Notes: generated by a model not told the origin, from the sequence alone. DNA of 50,292 nt from Candidatus Kuenenia stuttgartensis (GCA_943330235.2 CALQGY020000013.1:1-50292), one strand, 5' to 3'. Counted from the first letter of the stretch, positions 1 through 8,166 are shown. Made by a program: numbers and translations.

Positions 1-278
1 GCCTGTACACCTTCACGCACCCCCTGCGCCCGACCAGCTTCATCGCCGAGTACTACCAAGAGCCCGCCGCGGTGCGCCCGCCCGACCCGGCCGCCCCGCC
101 CCAACAGCCGGGGAGCAGCGGCGTCGTGATTATTCCGCCGCCGTCGGTAGCCGTACCGGCAAAGCGTTACTGCGTCGCCAGCGTCCCGTTTATTGACGGC
201 GCCATGACGGTCGATGCGGATCCCGCCTCCGCCGTACCGGACGTCCTCCGATCGAACAACCTGATCATCGTGCGCTAG
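1..278 (+). CDS. C-terminal end of an unrecognised protein (cut by window edge)
   Basis: The reading frame is open from the left edge (first full codon at base 3) and stops at TAG 276-278, giving the last 91 residues of a longer protein. The visible part has a proline-rich linker (PPDPAAPPQQPGSSG) and then a short domain beginning VVIIPPPSVAVPAKRYC and ending NNLIIVR. I do not recognise a family and propose no function. A GTG at base 72 could start a 68-residue ORF, but coding continues upstream of it, so a truncated longer gene is more likely. A long hairpin follows the stop, consistent with the end of a transcript. Confidence 0.55.
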   Translation, partial: LYTFTHPLRPTSFIAEYYQEPAAVRPPDPAAPPQQPGSSGVVIIPPPSVAVPAKRYCVASVPFIDGAMTVDADPASAVPDVLRSNNLIIVR

Positions 279-287
279 TGCAACCGA

Positions 288-333
288 GGACGGATGGCGA
301 CCGGCACGGTCCACGGGTGGTCGCCATCCGTCC
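288..333 (+). terminator. Long perfect hairpin after the first gene
   Basis: Perfect 15-base arms at 288-302 and 319-333 with a 16-base loop lie 10 bases after the TAG at 276-278. No T-tract follows, so this is a strong stem-loop terminator or 3'-end stabiliser rather than a textbook intrinsic terminator. Confidence 0.5.
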
Positions 334-477
334 CTCGCGAAATGCTGTGAATGAATAGATTGAATGCGTCGCGCCGTTCGCCGACGGACGCGATCGATTG
401 AGAACGGCACCCCGCGTTGTCCGCGCCGAACGCGGCGCCTCATCGCGGACTCTCTCTCCACGATGCCGAGGTCTGTC

Positions 478-1587
478 ATGCGATTTACCGTCCGCACCGC
501 GCTCCTGCTCACAGCAGTCCCGCTTTCGGCGTTGTCGCTTCCCACGGTGTTGCACGCGCAAGCGGTAACCGTGCAAAGCGTCGCCGATGTCCGCCTCATG
601 GGCGCCCTCGGGGCCGTCGCCAACATGGCCGCCAAACTCGGCGGCGGGAGCATGCACGATATCCCCACCACCATGTCGGTGTCGGGCCATCGCATGCGCT
701 CCGACTCGCCGACTTCGAGCTCCATTATCGATGCCGACGCCGGACGGATCACGTCCATCGACCACAAGAACAAGACGTACTCCTCGATGACGCTCGCCGA
801 AATGGCGGCGGCCGCGAGGCAAGCCATTGATTCCGGAAAGGCGCAGGCCGCCAAGGATAAAGCCAAGGATCCCAACGCGGCCAACGACTCGATGTCGGTG
901 AAGTACAAAGTCGCCGTCGACCGCACCGGACAGCGCGAGAAGGTCGCCGGCTATGATGCCGAGCGCGTCTTCGTCACGATCACCCTGGAAGGTGACGTCA
1001 CACCGGAAGGCAAGAAGACCGAAGCGGTCGGCAGCATGGTGTTTCTCATCGACGAATGGATCTCCAGCAGCGCGCCGCAGATCGCCGCCATGCGTGAATT
1101 CCAGCGCGCATACGCCGCCAAGGTGGGCCGCGAGTTCCGCGCGCAGGTGCAGGGGCTGCAGGGGGCCATGGCCGCCGATCCGCGCATGAAAGACGGATTT
1201 GAAGCGGCCGCCAAAGAACTCGCCAAAGTGCCGGGCATCGCGCTGCGCTCCAACACCTACGTGGCGTTGGTCCCGGCGGGACTCGCGTTCGATCGCAGCG
1301 CCACGCTGGGCGATGGGGCAACGGCCGCTGCCGACGCCGCGAAGGAAAAGGCCGAGCCGAAGAAAGAAGAGAAGTCCGGCGGCGGCCTGCGCGGCATGAT
1401 GGGCTCGCTCAAGAGCGCGGCCGAAGCTGCCAGCAAACAGGCCGATCGACAGGGCGACAAGCGGTCCTCGACGCCCAAACAGACGACGCTCCTGACCGTC
1501 GTCGACGAGGTAAAGAGCATCACGCGGGGTGATGTCGCCGCGGACATGTTCCTGCCGCCCGCCGGCTACAAAGAGGTGAAACGCTAG
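478..1587 (+). CDS. Secreted DUF4412-like protein
   Basis: 369 residues from ATG 478. The frame is open further upstream to 364, but 478 gives a clean signal peptide (MRFTVRTALLLTAVPLSALS, cleavage near VLHAQA), so it is preferred. The mature N-terminal half has the pattern of DUF4412-type periplasmic proteins: a short segment about state or mask (SVSGHRMRSDSP), then residues reporting a test of stored values (IIDADAGRITSIDHKNKTY). A second domain follows the central Lys/Ala-rich stretch (AQAAKDKAKDPNAAND), and a charged low-complexity linker (KEKAEPKKEEKSGGG) precedes the C-terminus. The function of the family is not established. It stands alone between a hairpin at 288-333 and the convergent DUF2239 gene. 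The secreted call is firm; the family call is moderate. Confidence 0.7.
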   Translation: MRFTVRTALLLTAVPLSALSLPTVLHAQAVTVQSVADVRLMGALGAVANMAAKLGGGSMHDIPTTMSVSGHRMRSDSPTSSSIIDADAGRITSIDHKNKTYSSMTLAEMAAAARQAIDSGKAQAAKDKAKDPNAANDSMSVKYKVAVDRTGQREKVAGYDAERVFVTITLEGDVTPEGKKTEAVGSMVFLIDEWISSSAPQIAAMREFQRAYAAKVGREFRAQVQGLQGAMAADPRMKDGFEAAAKELAKVPGIALRSNTYVALVPAGLAFDRSATLGDGATAAADAAKEKAEPKKEEKSGGGLRGMMGSLKSAAEAASKQADRQGDKRSSTPKQTTLLTVVDEVKSITRGDVAADMFLPPAGYKEVKR

Positions 1588-1624
1588 CCCGTCACGACCA
1601 CACACCGCATGCGGCGCCCGCGAC

Positions 1625-2305
1625 TCATTCGCTCGGCGCCAAGGCCGACAACGGAAAGGCCAACCGCGCCGCATGCGCGCCGACATCCGCCGGCCACGCC
1701 GCCATGAGTTCGTGGTACCGGGCCGCATCGTCGCGATACAGCGCGCGAATCACTTCCTCGAACTGCGGCAGATCACCCGCCATCGCGTTCAGGAATTTGT
1801 AGGCCGCATCACGCGACGCCTGAGCGCGATCCGCGTCGGCATTGGTGCGGCGTGCCGCTTCCACCAGTCGGCGCAGCGCCACCGAGGCACCCCCCGGCTG
1901 CGTGGCCAGCCACTCCCAGTGTCGTGGGAGCAACGTGATCTCGCGCGCGACGACACCCAGCTTCGGACGTCCGCGCCCACGCGGAGACACGTCCGCCGAA
2001 CGTGCGTCGCCCCCATCGCCGTCACCACCATCGTCGTCGGTCGGCGACGCCATGTGCGTCGGCCACGTGGCCCCAAGGTGCGCCAGCATGTCGGCCTCGC
2101 CGCCACGCATTTCCAGATCGATCACGCGACCGGTCGCATCATCGAACAGCAGCACCGCCTCCGGCGAGAGCGCGTCGGACATCGGCGCCTCGTCCTTGAT
2201 GGCCCGCCAGACACGCCGCGCCACATCCCGCAGCGGCCCCGACGCCAGTCGCGTATGGCCGCGAAACGCGGTCACGCGATGCGCGCTCACGCGATGCGCG
2301 GTCAT
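1625..2305 (-). CDS. DUF2239 family protein
   Basis: 226 residues from ATG 2305. That start overlaps the TGA of the upstream GIY-YIG gene by four bases (ATGA), which implies translational coupling and decides against the longer frame from 2347. The family signature is clear: RGRPKLGVVAREITLLPRHW followed by EWLATQPGGASVALRRLVEAARR, and a helical C-terminal part (AYKFLNAMAGDLPQFEEVIRAL). A variable Asp/Gly-rich insert (DDDGGDGDGGD) sits before the signature. The RGRP stretch resembles a minor-groove contact motif, which is compatible with but does not prove nucleic-acid binding. The N-terminus is built from a 15-base repeat (TAHRV, SAHRV, TAFRG). The function of DUF2239 is unknown; pairing with a nuclease-fold gene suggests a shared task. 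Confidence 0.8.
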   Translation of the reverse strand: MTAHRVSAHRVTAFRGHTRLASGPLRDVARRVWRAIKDEAPMSDALSPEAVLLFDDATGRVIDLEMRGGEADMLAHLGATWPTHMASPTDDDGGDGDGGDARSADVSPRGRGRPKLGVVAREITLLPRHWEWLATQPGGASVALRRLVEAARRTNADADRAQASRDAAYKFLNAMAGDLPQFEEVIRALYRDDAARYHELMAAWPADVGAHAARLAFPLSALAPSE

Positions 2306-2310
2306 GCGCC
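2266..2310. repeat. Three 15-base imperfect tandem repeats at the DUF2239 start
   Basis: Units at 2266-2280, 2281-2295 and 2296-2310 share the core gcg(g/c)tca(c/t)gcg. They encode the first residues of DUF2239 and span its start codon and the overlap with the upstream gene. Confidence 0.55.
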
Positions 2311-2673
2311 GTCCCCCGCCGGGCGCGGCAGCAGCCGCTCGCGCCACATCGCTTCCAGCTGGAGCAGATCCGCCGTCGGATCGAACGCCGGATCATCCTC
2401 AGGCCACTCGAGCGTATCCAGCACCTCAAAGCGGAACGCGTCCGCGCCGAGCGTGGTCCACTCCTGCTGCAACCGTCGATTCGGGTGGCCGCCAAAGCGC
2501 AGCGACGTCCGCTCGCGATTGAGGACCGACTGCACATCCACCGAGCGGCCGATGATCAGCTCGCCCGTCTGGAGATTGCGCACGCAGTACACGCCCATTG
2601 GGCGGCGAGCGTCCTTGTAGGCGCGGGTCAGGGCTTTACGATCCATCGGGCGGGCAGGAAAATGGACAGACAT
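2302..2673 (-). CDS. GIY-YIG nuclease-fold protein
   Basis: 123 residues from ATG 2673; an internal ATG at 2646 is the alternative start. The fold is recognised from MGVYCVRNLQTG (GIY strand) and, ten residues on, ELIIGRS (YIG strand), then a helix with Arg (VLNRERTSL), the family-typical HPNRRLQQEW segment, and a late Glu (LLQLEAMWRERL) in the position of the metal-binding Glu. The second motif tyrosine is Ile here (IIG instead of YIG). Small proteins of this kind are common and mostly uncharacterised; DNA cleavage is expected from the fold but not shown. It is the first gene of a two-gene unit with DUF2239 (four-base overlap). A 12-base perfect palindrome lies just upstream of its start. 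Confidence 0.78.
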   Translation of the reverse strand: MSVHFPARPMDRKALTRAYKDARRPMGVYCVRNLQTGELIIGRSVDVQSVLNRERTSLRFGGHPNRRLQQEWTTLGADAFRFEVLDTLEWPEDDPAFDPTADLLQLEAMWRERLLPRPAGDGA

Positions 2674-2680
2674 CCGATAT

Positions 2681-2692
2681 TTATCCGGATAA
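2681..2692. promoter_or_regulatory. Perfect palindrome TTATCCGGATAA upstream of the GIY-YIG gene
   Basis: The 12-base palindrome starts 8 bases before the ATG at 2673 and sits in a short AT-rich stretch (2677-2699) unlike its surroundings. On the minus strand the same stretch offers -10-like hexamers (TAATAT, TATTAT). An operator overlapping the promoter is plausible; no Shine-Dalgarno sequence is visible. Confidence 0.4.
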
Positions 2693-2742
2693 TATTACCA
2701 TCCCACCGCGCTACTCGCTAGCCGTCCCCGACATTCAGCCCC

Positions 2743-3093
2743 CTACCGCAACCCCCGCGGCATCGGCTCGCCGTTCATCTCGCGCGTTTTGGGCAGCTCC
2801 GACTCGGTGCCCTGATTGCGCAGGGCACCGCAGCGCGTGAGCGCCCCCTCCGACCGCGGGTCAATCGTATCCGCCAGCGGAATGCGATCCACCATCAACG
2901 TCTCCGGCCGCGACCGCGCCGCGTTCCACGAGATCGCGCACGTCGCGCGCGCTTTGTCGATCGCGGCCAGGCGATCAATGCCGCGCTGCGTAGCGGACGT
3001 CAGCCCGATCCAGCCGGCCACCGCCAACCCCAACGCGATCACCAAGCCGATCAACGCCTTCGTGCGGAACGCGTCCCCTTCGTTCGCCCCCAT
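2743..3093 (-). CDS. Small single-pass membrane protein, function unknown
   Basis: 116 residues from ATG 3093; an in-frame GTG two codons upstream (3099) overlaps the amidase stop and is the alternative. One membrane segment (ALIGLVIALGLAVAGWIGL, about residues 12-30) follows a short charged N-terminus. The rest is a soluble domain with two cysteines (RATCAISW and LTRCGALRN) that could form a disulfide, and it ends in an Arg/Pro-rich tail. It starts two bases after the amidase TGA (3096-3098), so it is probably co-transcribed with it. I do not recognise the family. Confidence 0.5.
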   Translation of the reverse strand: MGANEGDAFRTKALIGLVIALGLAVAGWIGLTSATQRGIDRLAAIDKARATCAISWNAARSRPETLMVDRIPLADTIDPRSEGALTRCGALRNQGTESELPKTREMNGEPMPRGLR

Positions 3094-3095
3094 GC

Positions 3096-4763
3096 TCACT
3101 TACCCGCCTCGGCGTCACGCGTGTATGAGGCCGTCGGCAGAAACGTCGGGGCACGCCGCGCCTTCGTGGCCTGCTCAAACGCATACGCCAGCGCAATCAG
3201 ACGCCCTTCGCTCCACGCCCCACCAATGAACGACAGCCCCAGCGGCACGGGACCCGCAAAGCCCATCGGCACCGTGACACTCGGATAACCCGCCACCGCC
3301 GCCACGCTGGTGTTGCCGCCCATGATGTGATCGCCGTTCAACAGATCGGTGGGCCACGACGGGCCGTTGGACGGCGCGATGATGGCTTCGACGTTGTGCG
3401 TCGACAGCACCGCATCCACACCATCCTCCCGCGACAGCCGACGGCAGAGCGCCAACGCTTCGCGATAGCGCGCGTCGGTCAGGCTCCCCTTCGCCTGCGC
3501 CTTCTCAAACTGCTCCTGCCCGAACCACGGCATCTCGGTGGACGCGTTCGCGCGATTGAACGCGATCAGATCCTCCAGCGTCTTCATACGCGTGGTCGCC
3601 CCGCGCGACGCGAGATACGCATTGATCCCGTCCTTGAACTCGTACAACAGCACCTCGGTCTCGGCCTCATCGGTCTTGCCCACGGTCGGCACATTGGCCG
3701 CGTCGACAATCACCGCACCGGCCGCGCGCAACGCCGCGATGGCCACTTCGAACGCCGCGTCCACCGTGGGATGAAAGCCCGCCATGTTACGCGCCACACC
3801 AATGCGCGCCCCCGACAGCGCCTTCGCATCCAGGAACGTGGTGTAATCCACGGCGTGCGTCTTCGCGTCGGCCGTGGCCGCGTCGCGCGTATCCACGCCG
3901 GCGATGGCCGTCAGCACCGCCGCCGCATCCGCCACGGTGCGCGTCATCGGGCCCGCGGTGTCTTGGGTAGCCGAGATGGGGATGATGCCGCTCCGGCTCA
4001 CTAAGCCCACGGTGGGCTTGATCCCCACCAGGCCGCAAATGGACGACGGGCAGATGATGGAGCCGTCGGTCTCCGTGCCAATGCCGATGGTGGCGAGGTT
4101 GGCCGAGATGGCCGATCCGGTGCCCGAGCTCGAGCCGCAGGGGTTGCGATCGAGCACGTACGGATTGCGCGTCTGTCCGCCACGACCGCTCCATCCGCTG
4201 CTCGAACGCGTCGAACGGAAGTTCGCCCATTCGCTCAGGTTGGTTTTCCCGATGATCACCGCCCCGGCCGCGCGCAGGCGCTCCGCCACGAACGCATCGC
4301 GCGGTGCCGGTGCACCCACCAACGCCATGGAGCCGGCGGTGGTTTGCATTTTGTCACCGGTGTCGATGTTGTCCTTGAGCAGCACCGGAATACCGTGCAA
4401 CGGACCGCGCACCTTCCCCGCCGCGCGTTCGGCATCCAGCGCCGCCGCCATGGTGAGCGCATCCGGATTCGTCTCAATCACCGCATGCAGCGACGGCCCC
4501 GTCGTGTTCACGGCGGCAATGCGATCGAGATACGCCGACGTCAACGCGCGCGATGTCAGCGTCCCCGCTTTCATACGCGCCTGCAGCGCCACCACCGTCG
4601 CTTCGTCAAACTCGAAGGGCGGCAGCGTGCCGTCTTTCGACGAGGCCGCCCCAGACGCCATGCCGTCCGCCGGCTTCGCGCACGCGGCCAACGGCAACGT
4701 CAGCGCGGCCGCGGTAAAGAGCGACGCCGACAAGAAATCGCGACGATCGAGCGAATCAGACAT
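3096..4763 (-). CDS. Tat-exported lipoprotein amidase (amidase signature family)
   Basis: 555 residues. The N-terminus has a twin-arginine motif (DRRDFLSAS) and a lipobox (LAAC, Cys28), so the enzyme is expected to fold in the cytoplasm and be anchored outside it. The amidase-signature catalytic elements are visible: Lys130 in LLKDNID, the Ser-rich turn NPCGSSSGTGSA (about 208-218) with the cis-Ser, and the nucleophile Ser235 in TETDGSIICPSS. These enzymes hydrolyse amides by a Ser-cisSer-Lys triad; the substrate cannot be read from sequence. Export argues against a GatA role in tRNA amidation. An AGAGG element 8 bases before the ATG is a plausible ribosome site. The small membrane protein follows directly. 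Confidence 0.9.
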   Translation of the reverse strand: MSDSLDRRDFLSASLFTAAALTLPLAACAKPADGMASGAASSKDGTLPPFEFDEATVVALQARMKAGTLTSRALTSAYLDRIAAVNTTGPSLHAVIETNPDALTMAAALDAERAAGKVRGPLHGIPVLLKDNIDTGDKMQTTAGSMALVGAPAPRDAFVAERLRAAGAVIIGKTNLSEWANFRSTRSSSGWSGRGGQTRNPYVLDRNPCGSSSGTGSAISANLATIGIGTETDGSIICPSSICGLVGIKPTVGLVSRSGIIPISATQDTAGPMTRTVADAAAVLTAIAGVDTRDAATADAKTHAVDYTTFLDAKALSGARIGVARNMAGFHPTVDAAFEVAIAALRAAGAVIVDAANVPTVGKTDEAETEVLLYEFKDGINAYLASRGATTRMKTLEDLIAFNRANASTEMPWFGQEQFEKAQAKGSLTDARYREALALCRRLSREDGVDAVLSTHNVEAIIAPSNGPSWPTDLLNGDHIMGGNTSVAAVAGYPSVTVPMGFAGPVPLGLSFIGGAWSEGRLIALAYAFEQATKARRAPTFLPTASYTRDAEAGK

Positions 4764-4864
4764 GCATGCCTCTGGAGAGAAATGACCCGGACCACACCGG
4801 CAACCACAACGGCAACCACGACAGCACCAACGCCATCATCCGCAACAGCCACCGCAGCGTCGAC

Positions 4865-6010
4865 CTACACCGCGGCTAACGCGACCGCGAAGTCCGCCAA
4901 CACATCGCGCACATCTTCCACGCCGATGGACAGGCGAATGAAGCCCTCCCCTACCGCGTCCGCGCCCCACCGCGCCCGACGCTCCGCGCTGGTGTGAATA
5001 CCACCAAAGCTCGTCGCTTCCGACACGATGCGCGTCGCCGCGAAAAATCGCTCGGCCGCTGCGCGATCGGCCAGTTCAAAGCCAATCACCGGTCCGTACA
5101 GCGTCATCTGGCGCGAAGCCGTCGCGTACGACGCATCGCCGGGTAGCCCGGGGTAGCGCACCCGCTGCACCTTCGCGTGCGACGCCAGATAGGTCGCCAC
5201 CTCCAGCGCCGACGCGCACTGCCGCGTCAGTCGCACCGACAGCGTCCCCAGCGACCGGTGCGCGAGCCACACTTCCATGGGCCCCGGAATGCAGCCCATG
5301 CGCGTGCGATATGTGCGCACCGCATCCGCCCACACCGGATCCTTGCACGCCACGTGCCCCAGTACGACATCGGCATGTCCCGTCATCGCCTTCGTGTCAG
5401 ACACGACCGCGAAGTCGGCGCCCAGGGCCAGCGGCCGCTGCCCCAACACCGTGGCCGTGGTGTTATCCACCGCCACCAGCGCGCCAACAGCATGCGCCGC
5501 ATCCGACAACGCACGAATGTCGCACACGTCCAATTCTGGATTGGTGGGCGACTCCAGCCACAGCAACCGCGCCCCATCCAGCAAGGCGCGCTGTGCCTCG
5601 TTGGCCGTCGGCGCCGACACCACCTCCACACCGTGCGCCGCGAAATAGTCCGTCGCAATCAGACGCGTCGTGTAGTAGCTGTCCGAGGGCATCACCACTT
5701 TCTGGCCGGGGCGCATGACGGTTCCCAACAGGGCGGCACTCGCCGACATCCCGGACGGAAACAGCACCGCCGGCCCACCCTCGAGCGCCTCGAGCGCCTG
5801 CTCGTACGCGTGCCACGTGGGATTGTGAAACCGTCCGTACGTAAACGGAGAATCCGCCGGATCGCCCGGTGTGTGGTACGGCGCCGCAAATGTGGGTCCC
5901 GGCAGATACGCGGACCCGTGCGTGCGCGCCGGGAGTCCCGCATGCACCACGACGGTGCCGTCATGCCACGAGGCGGGCAGCGGCGCGTGGGCGTTCGTCG
6001 AGTCACTCAT
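4865..6010 (-). CDS. Trans-sulfuration family PLP enzyme (cystathionine lyase/synthase type)
   Basis: 381 residues. It belongs to the Cys/Met metabolism PLP family: FTYGRFHNPT supplies the Tyr-Arg pair that binds the cofactor phosphate of the neighbouring subunit, PSGMSA gives the glycine turn, DNTTAT holds the Asp that pairs with the pyridine nitrogen, and Lys207 in SDTKAMTGHADVV is the Schiff-base lysine. Likely reactions are cystathionine beta- or gamma-cleavage or gamma-replacement; sequence alone does not separate them. Lys-Ala-Met-Thr-Gly-His after the Schiff base is typical of beta-lyase-like members. Its start overlaps the stop of the DinB-like gene by four bases (ATGA at 6007-6010), so the two are translationally linked. 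Confidence 0.88.
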   Translation of the reverse strand: MSDSTNAHAPLPASWHDGTVVVHAGLPARTHGSAYLPGPTFAAPYHTPGDPADSPFTYGRFHNPTWHAYEQALEALEGGPAVLFPSGMSASAALLGTVMRPGQKVVMPSDSYYTTRLIATDYFAAHGVEVVSAPTANEAQRALLDGARLLWLESPTNPELDVCDIRALSDAAHAVGALVAVDNTTATVLGQRPLALGADFAVVSDTKAMTGHADVVLGHVACKDPVWADAVRTYRTRMGCIPGPMEVWLAHRSLGTLSVRLTRQCASALEVATYLASHAKVQRVRYPGLPGDASYATASRQMTLYGPVIGFELADRAAAERFFAATRIVSEATSFGGIHTSAERRARWGADAVGEGFIRLSIGVEDVRDVLADFAVALAAV

Positions 6011-6612
6011 GAAACGGCAGGCTCCGGAAACGGCCGAACCAGCGCCGGAATGTTGATGGACGCCACCGTCGTGCCCAGTCCGGTCGTGAGGCGACGATGA
6101 TAGTCCACCTGACCGAGATGATACGACAGATGCGTCGCGAGATGCAGCAGAAACATGCGCGTCGGCAGGCGCGTCTCGTGGATGAGCTGCGGGAACTCGT
6201 CGTCGAGGCGCGCCGGATCGAGCGCACGCAAGGTGCGCATGACCTGCGCCTGCGCGTCGGCCAGCTCACCCATGACGTACTCGCGCGTCAGCCCCGTCGC
6301 CGAAAACTCAAACGACCGATCGCGCACAAACCCCGTGCCGCCCAGCATCGCGCCGATGAAATGCCGCAGATTGCCGGCCACATGCAGCGCCAGCGTGCCG
6401 CCGCAGTTGGCGATGCCCGGCGGGATCACCCACATCGCGTCATCCGTCGGATACGCCGCAACTTCCTGCTGCATCGCCGTCAGATCACGATCGATCAAGC
6501 GCAACGCAAGATCGCGTACGGTGGTATCGCCCAACGCGCGCTCGCCCAACGCGCGCTCGCCCACTGCGCGCTCGCCCACTGCGCGCTCGCGGAACGCGTC
6601 ACGTCCGTTCAT
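6007..6612 (-). CDS. DinB-like (DUF1572-type) protein
   Basis: 201 residues from ATG 6612, which has GGAG eight bases upstream; ATG 6630 adds six residues. It is a four-helix DinB/YfiT-type protein. The likely metal histidines are in LALHVAGNLRHFIG and in LHLATHLSYHLGQVDYHR, with the usual spacing between the early His and the late His pair. Proteins of this superfamily often bind a metal and act as thiol-dependent transferases or have unknown roles. The N-terminus carries four copies of a pentapeptide, ERAVG/ERALG, encoded by perfect or near-perfect 15-base repeats. It lies between the Trm112-like gene and the trans-sulfuration enzyme and overlaps the latter by four bases. Confidence 0.8.
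   Translation of the reverse strand: MNGRDAFRERAVGERAVGERALGERALGDTTVRDLALRLIDRDLTAMQQEVAAYPTDDAMWVIPPGIANCGGTLALHVAGNLRHFIGAMLGGTGFVRDRSFEFSATGLTREYVMGELADAQAQVMRTLRALDPARLDDEFPQLIHETRLPTRMFLLHLATHLSYHLGQVDYHRRLTTGLGTTVASINIPALVRPFPEPAVS
6531..6590. repeat. Four 15-base tandem repeats in the DinB-like gene
   Basis: Units at 6531-6545 and 6546-6560 are identical (ccaacgcgcgctcgc), and units at 6561-6575 and 6576-6590 are identical to each other (ccactgcgcgctcgc), differing from the first pair by two bases. They are in frame and encode ERALG twice and ERAVG twice. Confidence 0.9.
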
Positions 6613-6647
6613 CGGTCCCGCTCCGGTCATGGGGTGAACCGACGCCG

Positions 6648-6845
6648 TCAGGTGGCCATCGGAAATTCACGCGCGTCCAGCGCACGCGCTTCATCAATCA
6701 GCATCACCGGAATCCCGTCCTGCACCGCGTACACCAGCGCGCAGGCGCGACAGAGTAGCACCTCCGCCGGATGCTCGTGATGCGCCAACGGGCCCTTGCA
6801 CTTCGGACACACGAGAATCTTCAGGAGGTCGGGCGACAACGACAT
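6648..6845 (-). CDS. Trm112-like zinc-ribbon protein
   Basis: 65 residues from ATG 6845, one base after the Mog stop (TGA 6847-6849); the longer frame from 6941 would lie inside mog and is rejected. The family pattern is clear: LLKILVCPKCKGPL, then LLCRACALVYAV and GIPVML, with four Cys expected to hold one zinc. In eukaryotes and archaea Trm112 is an activating partner of several methyltransferases; bacterial relatives (YcaR type) are small and usually of unknown partner. No methyltransferase gene is adjacent. It is most likely co-transcribed with mog and the DinB-like gene. Confidence 0.85.
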   Translation of the reverse strand: MSLSPDLLKILVCPKCKGPLAHHEHPAEVLLCRACALVYAVQDGIPVMLIDEARALDAREFPMAT

Positions 6846-6846
6846 A

Positions 6847-7410
6847 TCAGGCTCCGGTTGGACGAAAGGCAGCGGGCGCGTCAGCGGTGGCGTCAAAGCG
6901 CGGTCCGCCGATGAGATCGATGCAATACGGCACCGCAGCAAACACCGCCCCGAGACATTCCTCGATGGCCGCAGGCTTGCCCGGCAGATTGAGAATGAGC
7001 GACGTCCCGCGCGTGCCCGCCAGTTGCCGCGAAAGAATCGCCGTGGGCACGGTCTTCACCGACACGGCGCGCATCTGCTCGCCGAAACCCGGCAGCAGCC
7101 GGTCGCACACCGCCACCGTCGCCTCCGGAGTCACATCGCGCGGCGCCGGCCCGGTCCCGCCCGTCGTCACAATGAACGGGCACCCCACCTCGTCGGCCAG
7201 CTCGCGCAACGTCGCCTCAATGAGCGGCTGCTCGTCGGCAATCACGCGCACCACCGGCTGCCACGGCGACGCAATCCAGCGCGTCAACACCGAGACAATC
7301 GCCGGCCCCGAGCGATCCTCATAGATTCCCGCGCTCGCGCGATCGGAAATGGTCACGATCCCGATGGGATACGCGGTATGGGCAGCCGCAACGTCTGGCG
7401 AATTCGACAT
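6847..7410 (-). CDS. mog: Molybdenum cofactor protein MogA/MoaB family
   Basis: 187 residues from ATG 7410; GTG 7416 is two codons upstream in the same frame. The MoCF-binding core is visible: IGIVTISDRASAGIYEDRSGP (start of the Rossmann-like strand), the FIVTTGGTGPAPRDVTPEA loop that holds molybdopterin, and LNLPGKPAAIEECL near the end. The family adenylylates molybdopterin before metal insertion (MogA) or is its MoaB relative. The TTGGTG..RDVTPE form is typical of both. The MoeZ-like E1 gene at 36-37 kb is the only other candidate cofactor gene in the window. The Trm112-like gene follows after one base. Confidence 0.88.
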   Translation of the reverse strand: MSNSPDVAAAHTAYPIGIVTISDRASAGIYEDRSGPAIVSVLTRWIASPWQPVVRVIADEQPLIEATLRELADEVGCPFIVTTGGTGPAPRDVTPEATVAVCDRLLPGFGEQMRAVSVKTVPTAILSRQLAGTRGTSLILNLPGKPAAIEECLGAVFAAVPYCIDLIGGPRFDATADAPAAFRPTGA

Positions 7411-7468
7411 CAGCACAAGCTACTGCCGCCGCGCAGCGCGACAACCCGACCGGCGGTGCCGGCGCCGC

Positions 7469-8125
7469 TCACGACGCCCGCACGTCCAGCCCCATCGCCA
7501 TCGCGAACACAATCGCCTGCTCGTAGGTGATGATCGCGCCGCGCATCGCCATCGACTCCGGCTCCATCCCGCCCAGATCGCTGCCGCGCAGATCGCACTC
7601 CGTCAGCACCGCGCCGCTCAGCCACGCCCCGGACAGATCGCAGTCGCGCAGCACCGCGCCCTGACAGCGCGCCCCCGTCAAATCCGCCTCACGCAATCGC
7701 ACGGCGTCGAATGACGCCTTGCGCAGATCCGCGCGCGCCAACCCCACATGTGACCAGTTGCCACCGCTCGCCCGCATCAGATCGAACGTGCTGCGATCGA
7801 AGGTACTGCCCATCAACTTGCAGTCGGTGAACGTCGTCTCGAAAAACGAGCAGTTGGCGAACGTGCAGTTCACAAAGGCCGTGTCGCGATGCGTCGAGCA
7901 GTTGAACTGCGCGCGACGGAATGTGCATTCGGTGAACACCACCCCCTGCAGCGTCGCCTCCGTCAGCTCCAGGTCAGTAAAGAGCACGCGGGTGAACGTG
8001 TCGCCCACCACCGTTTTTGCGTACCAGTCCTCGTTGGCCAACGTCGATGCCGTGGCCGGCGGCGCATGGCCGCGTGGCGCATGATCGCGCGGCGCATGGT
8101 CGCTCGGCGCGTTTGATCCCGCCAT
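7469..8125 (-). CDS. Pentapeptide-repeat protein
   Basis: 218 residues. Residues about 45-190 consist of A(D/N)LXX-type five-residue repeats, for example LTEATLQGVVFTECTF, FVNCTFANCSFFETTF and LTECDLRGSDLGG, which fold as a right-handed quadrilateral beta helix. The end, MRGAIITYEQAIVFAMAMG, is a helical cap often seen in McbG/Qnr-like members. Some of those protect DNA gyrase by mimicking DNA, but most pentapeptide proteins have no known role, and sequence alone does not place this one. The N-terminal 25 residues are a disordered His/Pro/Arg tail made of a 15-base repeat (DHAPR, GHAPP). Confidence 0.85.
   Translation of the reverse strand: MAGSNAPSDHAPRDHAPRGHAPPATASTLANEDWYAKTVVGDTFTRVLFTDLELTEATLQGVVFTECTFRRAQFNCSTHRDTAFVNCTFANCSFFETTFTDCKLMGSTFDRSTFDLMRASGGNWSHVGLARADLRKASFDAVRLREADLTGARCQGAVLRDCDLSGAWLSGAVLTECDLRGSDLGGMEPESMAMRGAIITYEQAIVFAMAMGLDVRAS
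8061..8105. repeat. Three 15-base tandem repeats in the pentapeptide-protein gene
   Basis: Units at 8061-8075, 8076-8090 and 8091-8105 all begin ggcgcatg; they are in frame and encode the (D/G)HAP(R/P) tail at the N-terminus, outside the beta-helix domain. Confidence 0.75.
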
Positions 8126-8166
8126 TCACGCAACTCCGGATAGGATGAACCCGCAGGAGGCCTCGG

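Noticed and set aside
265-1728. A 487-residue minus-strand frame
   Set aside because: Antisense to the secreted DUF4412-like gene, which has a signal peptide and codon pattern of a real gene.
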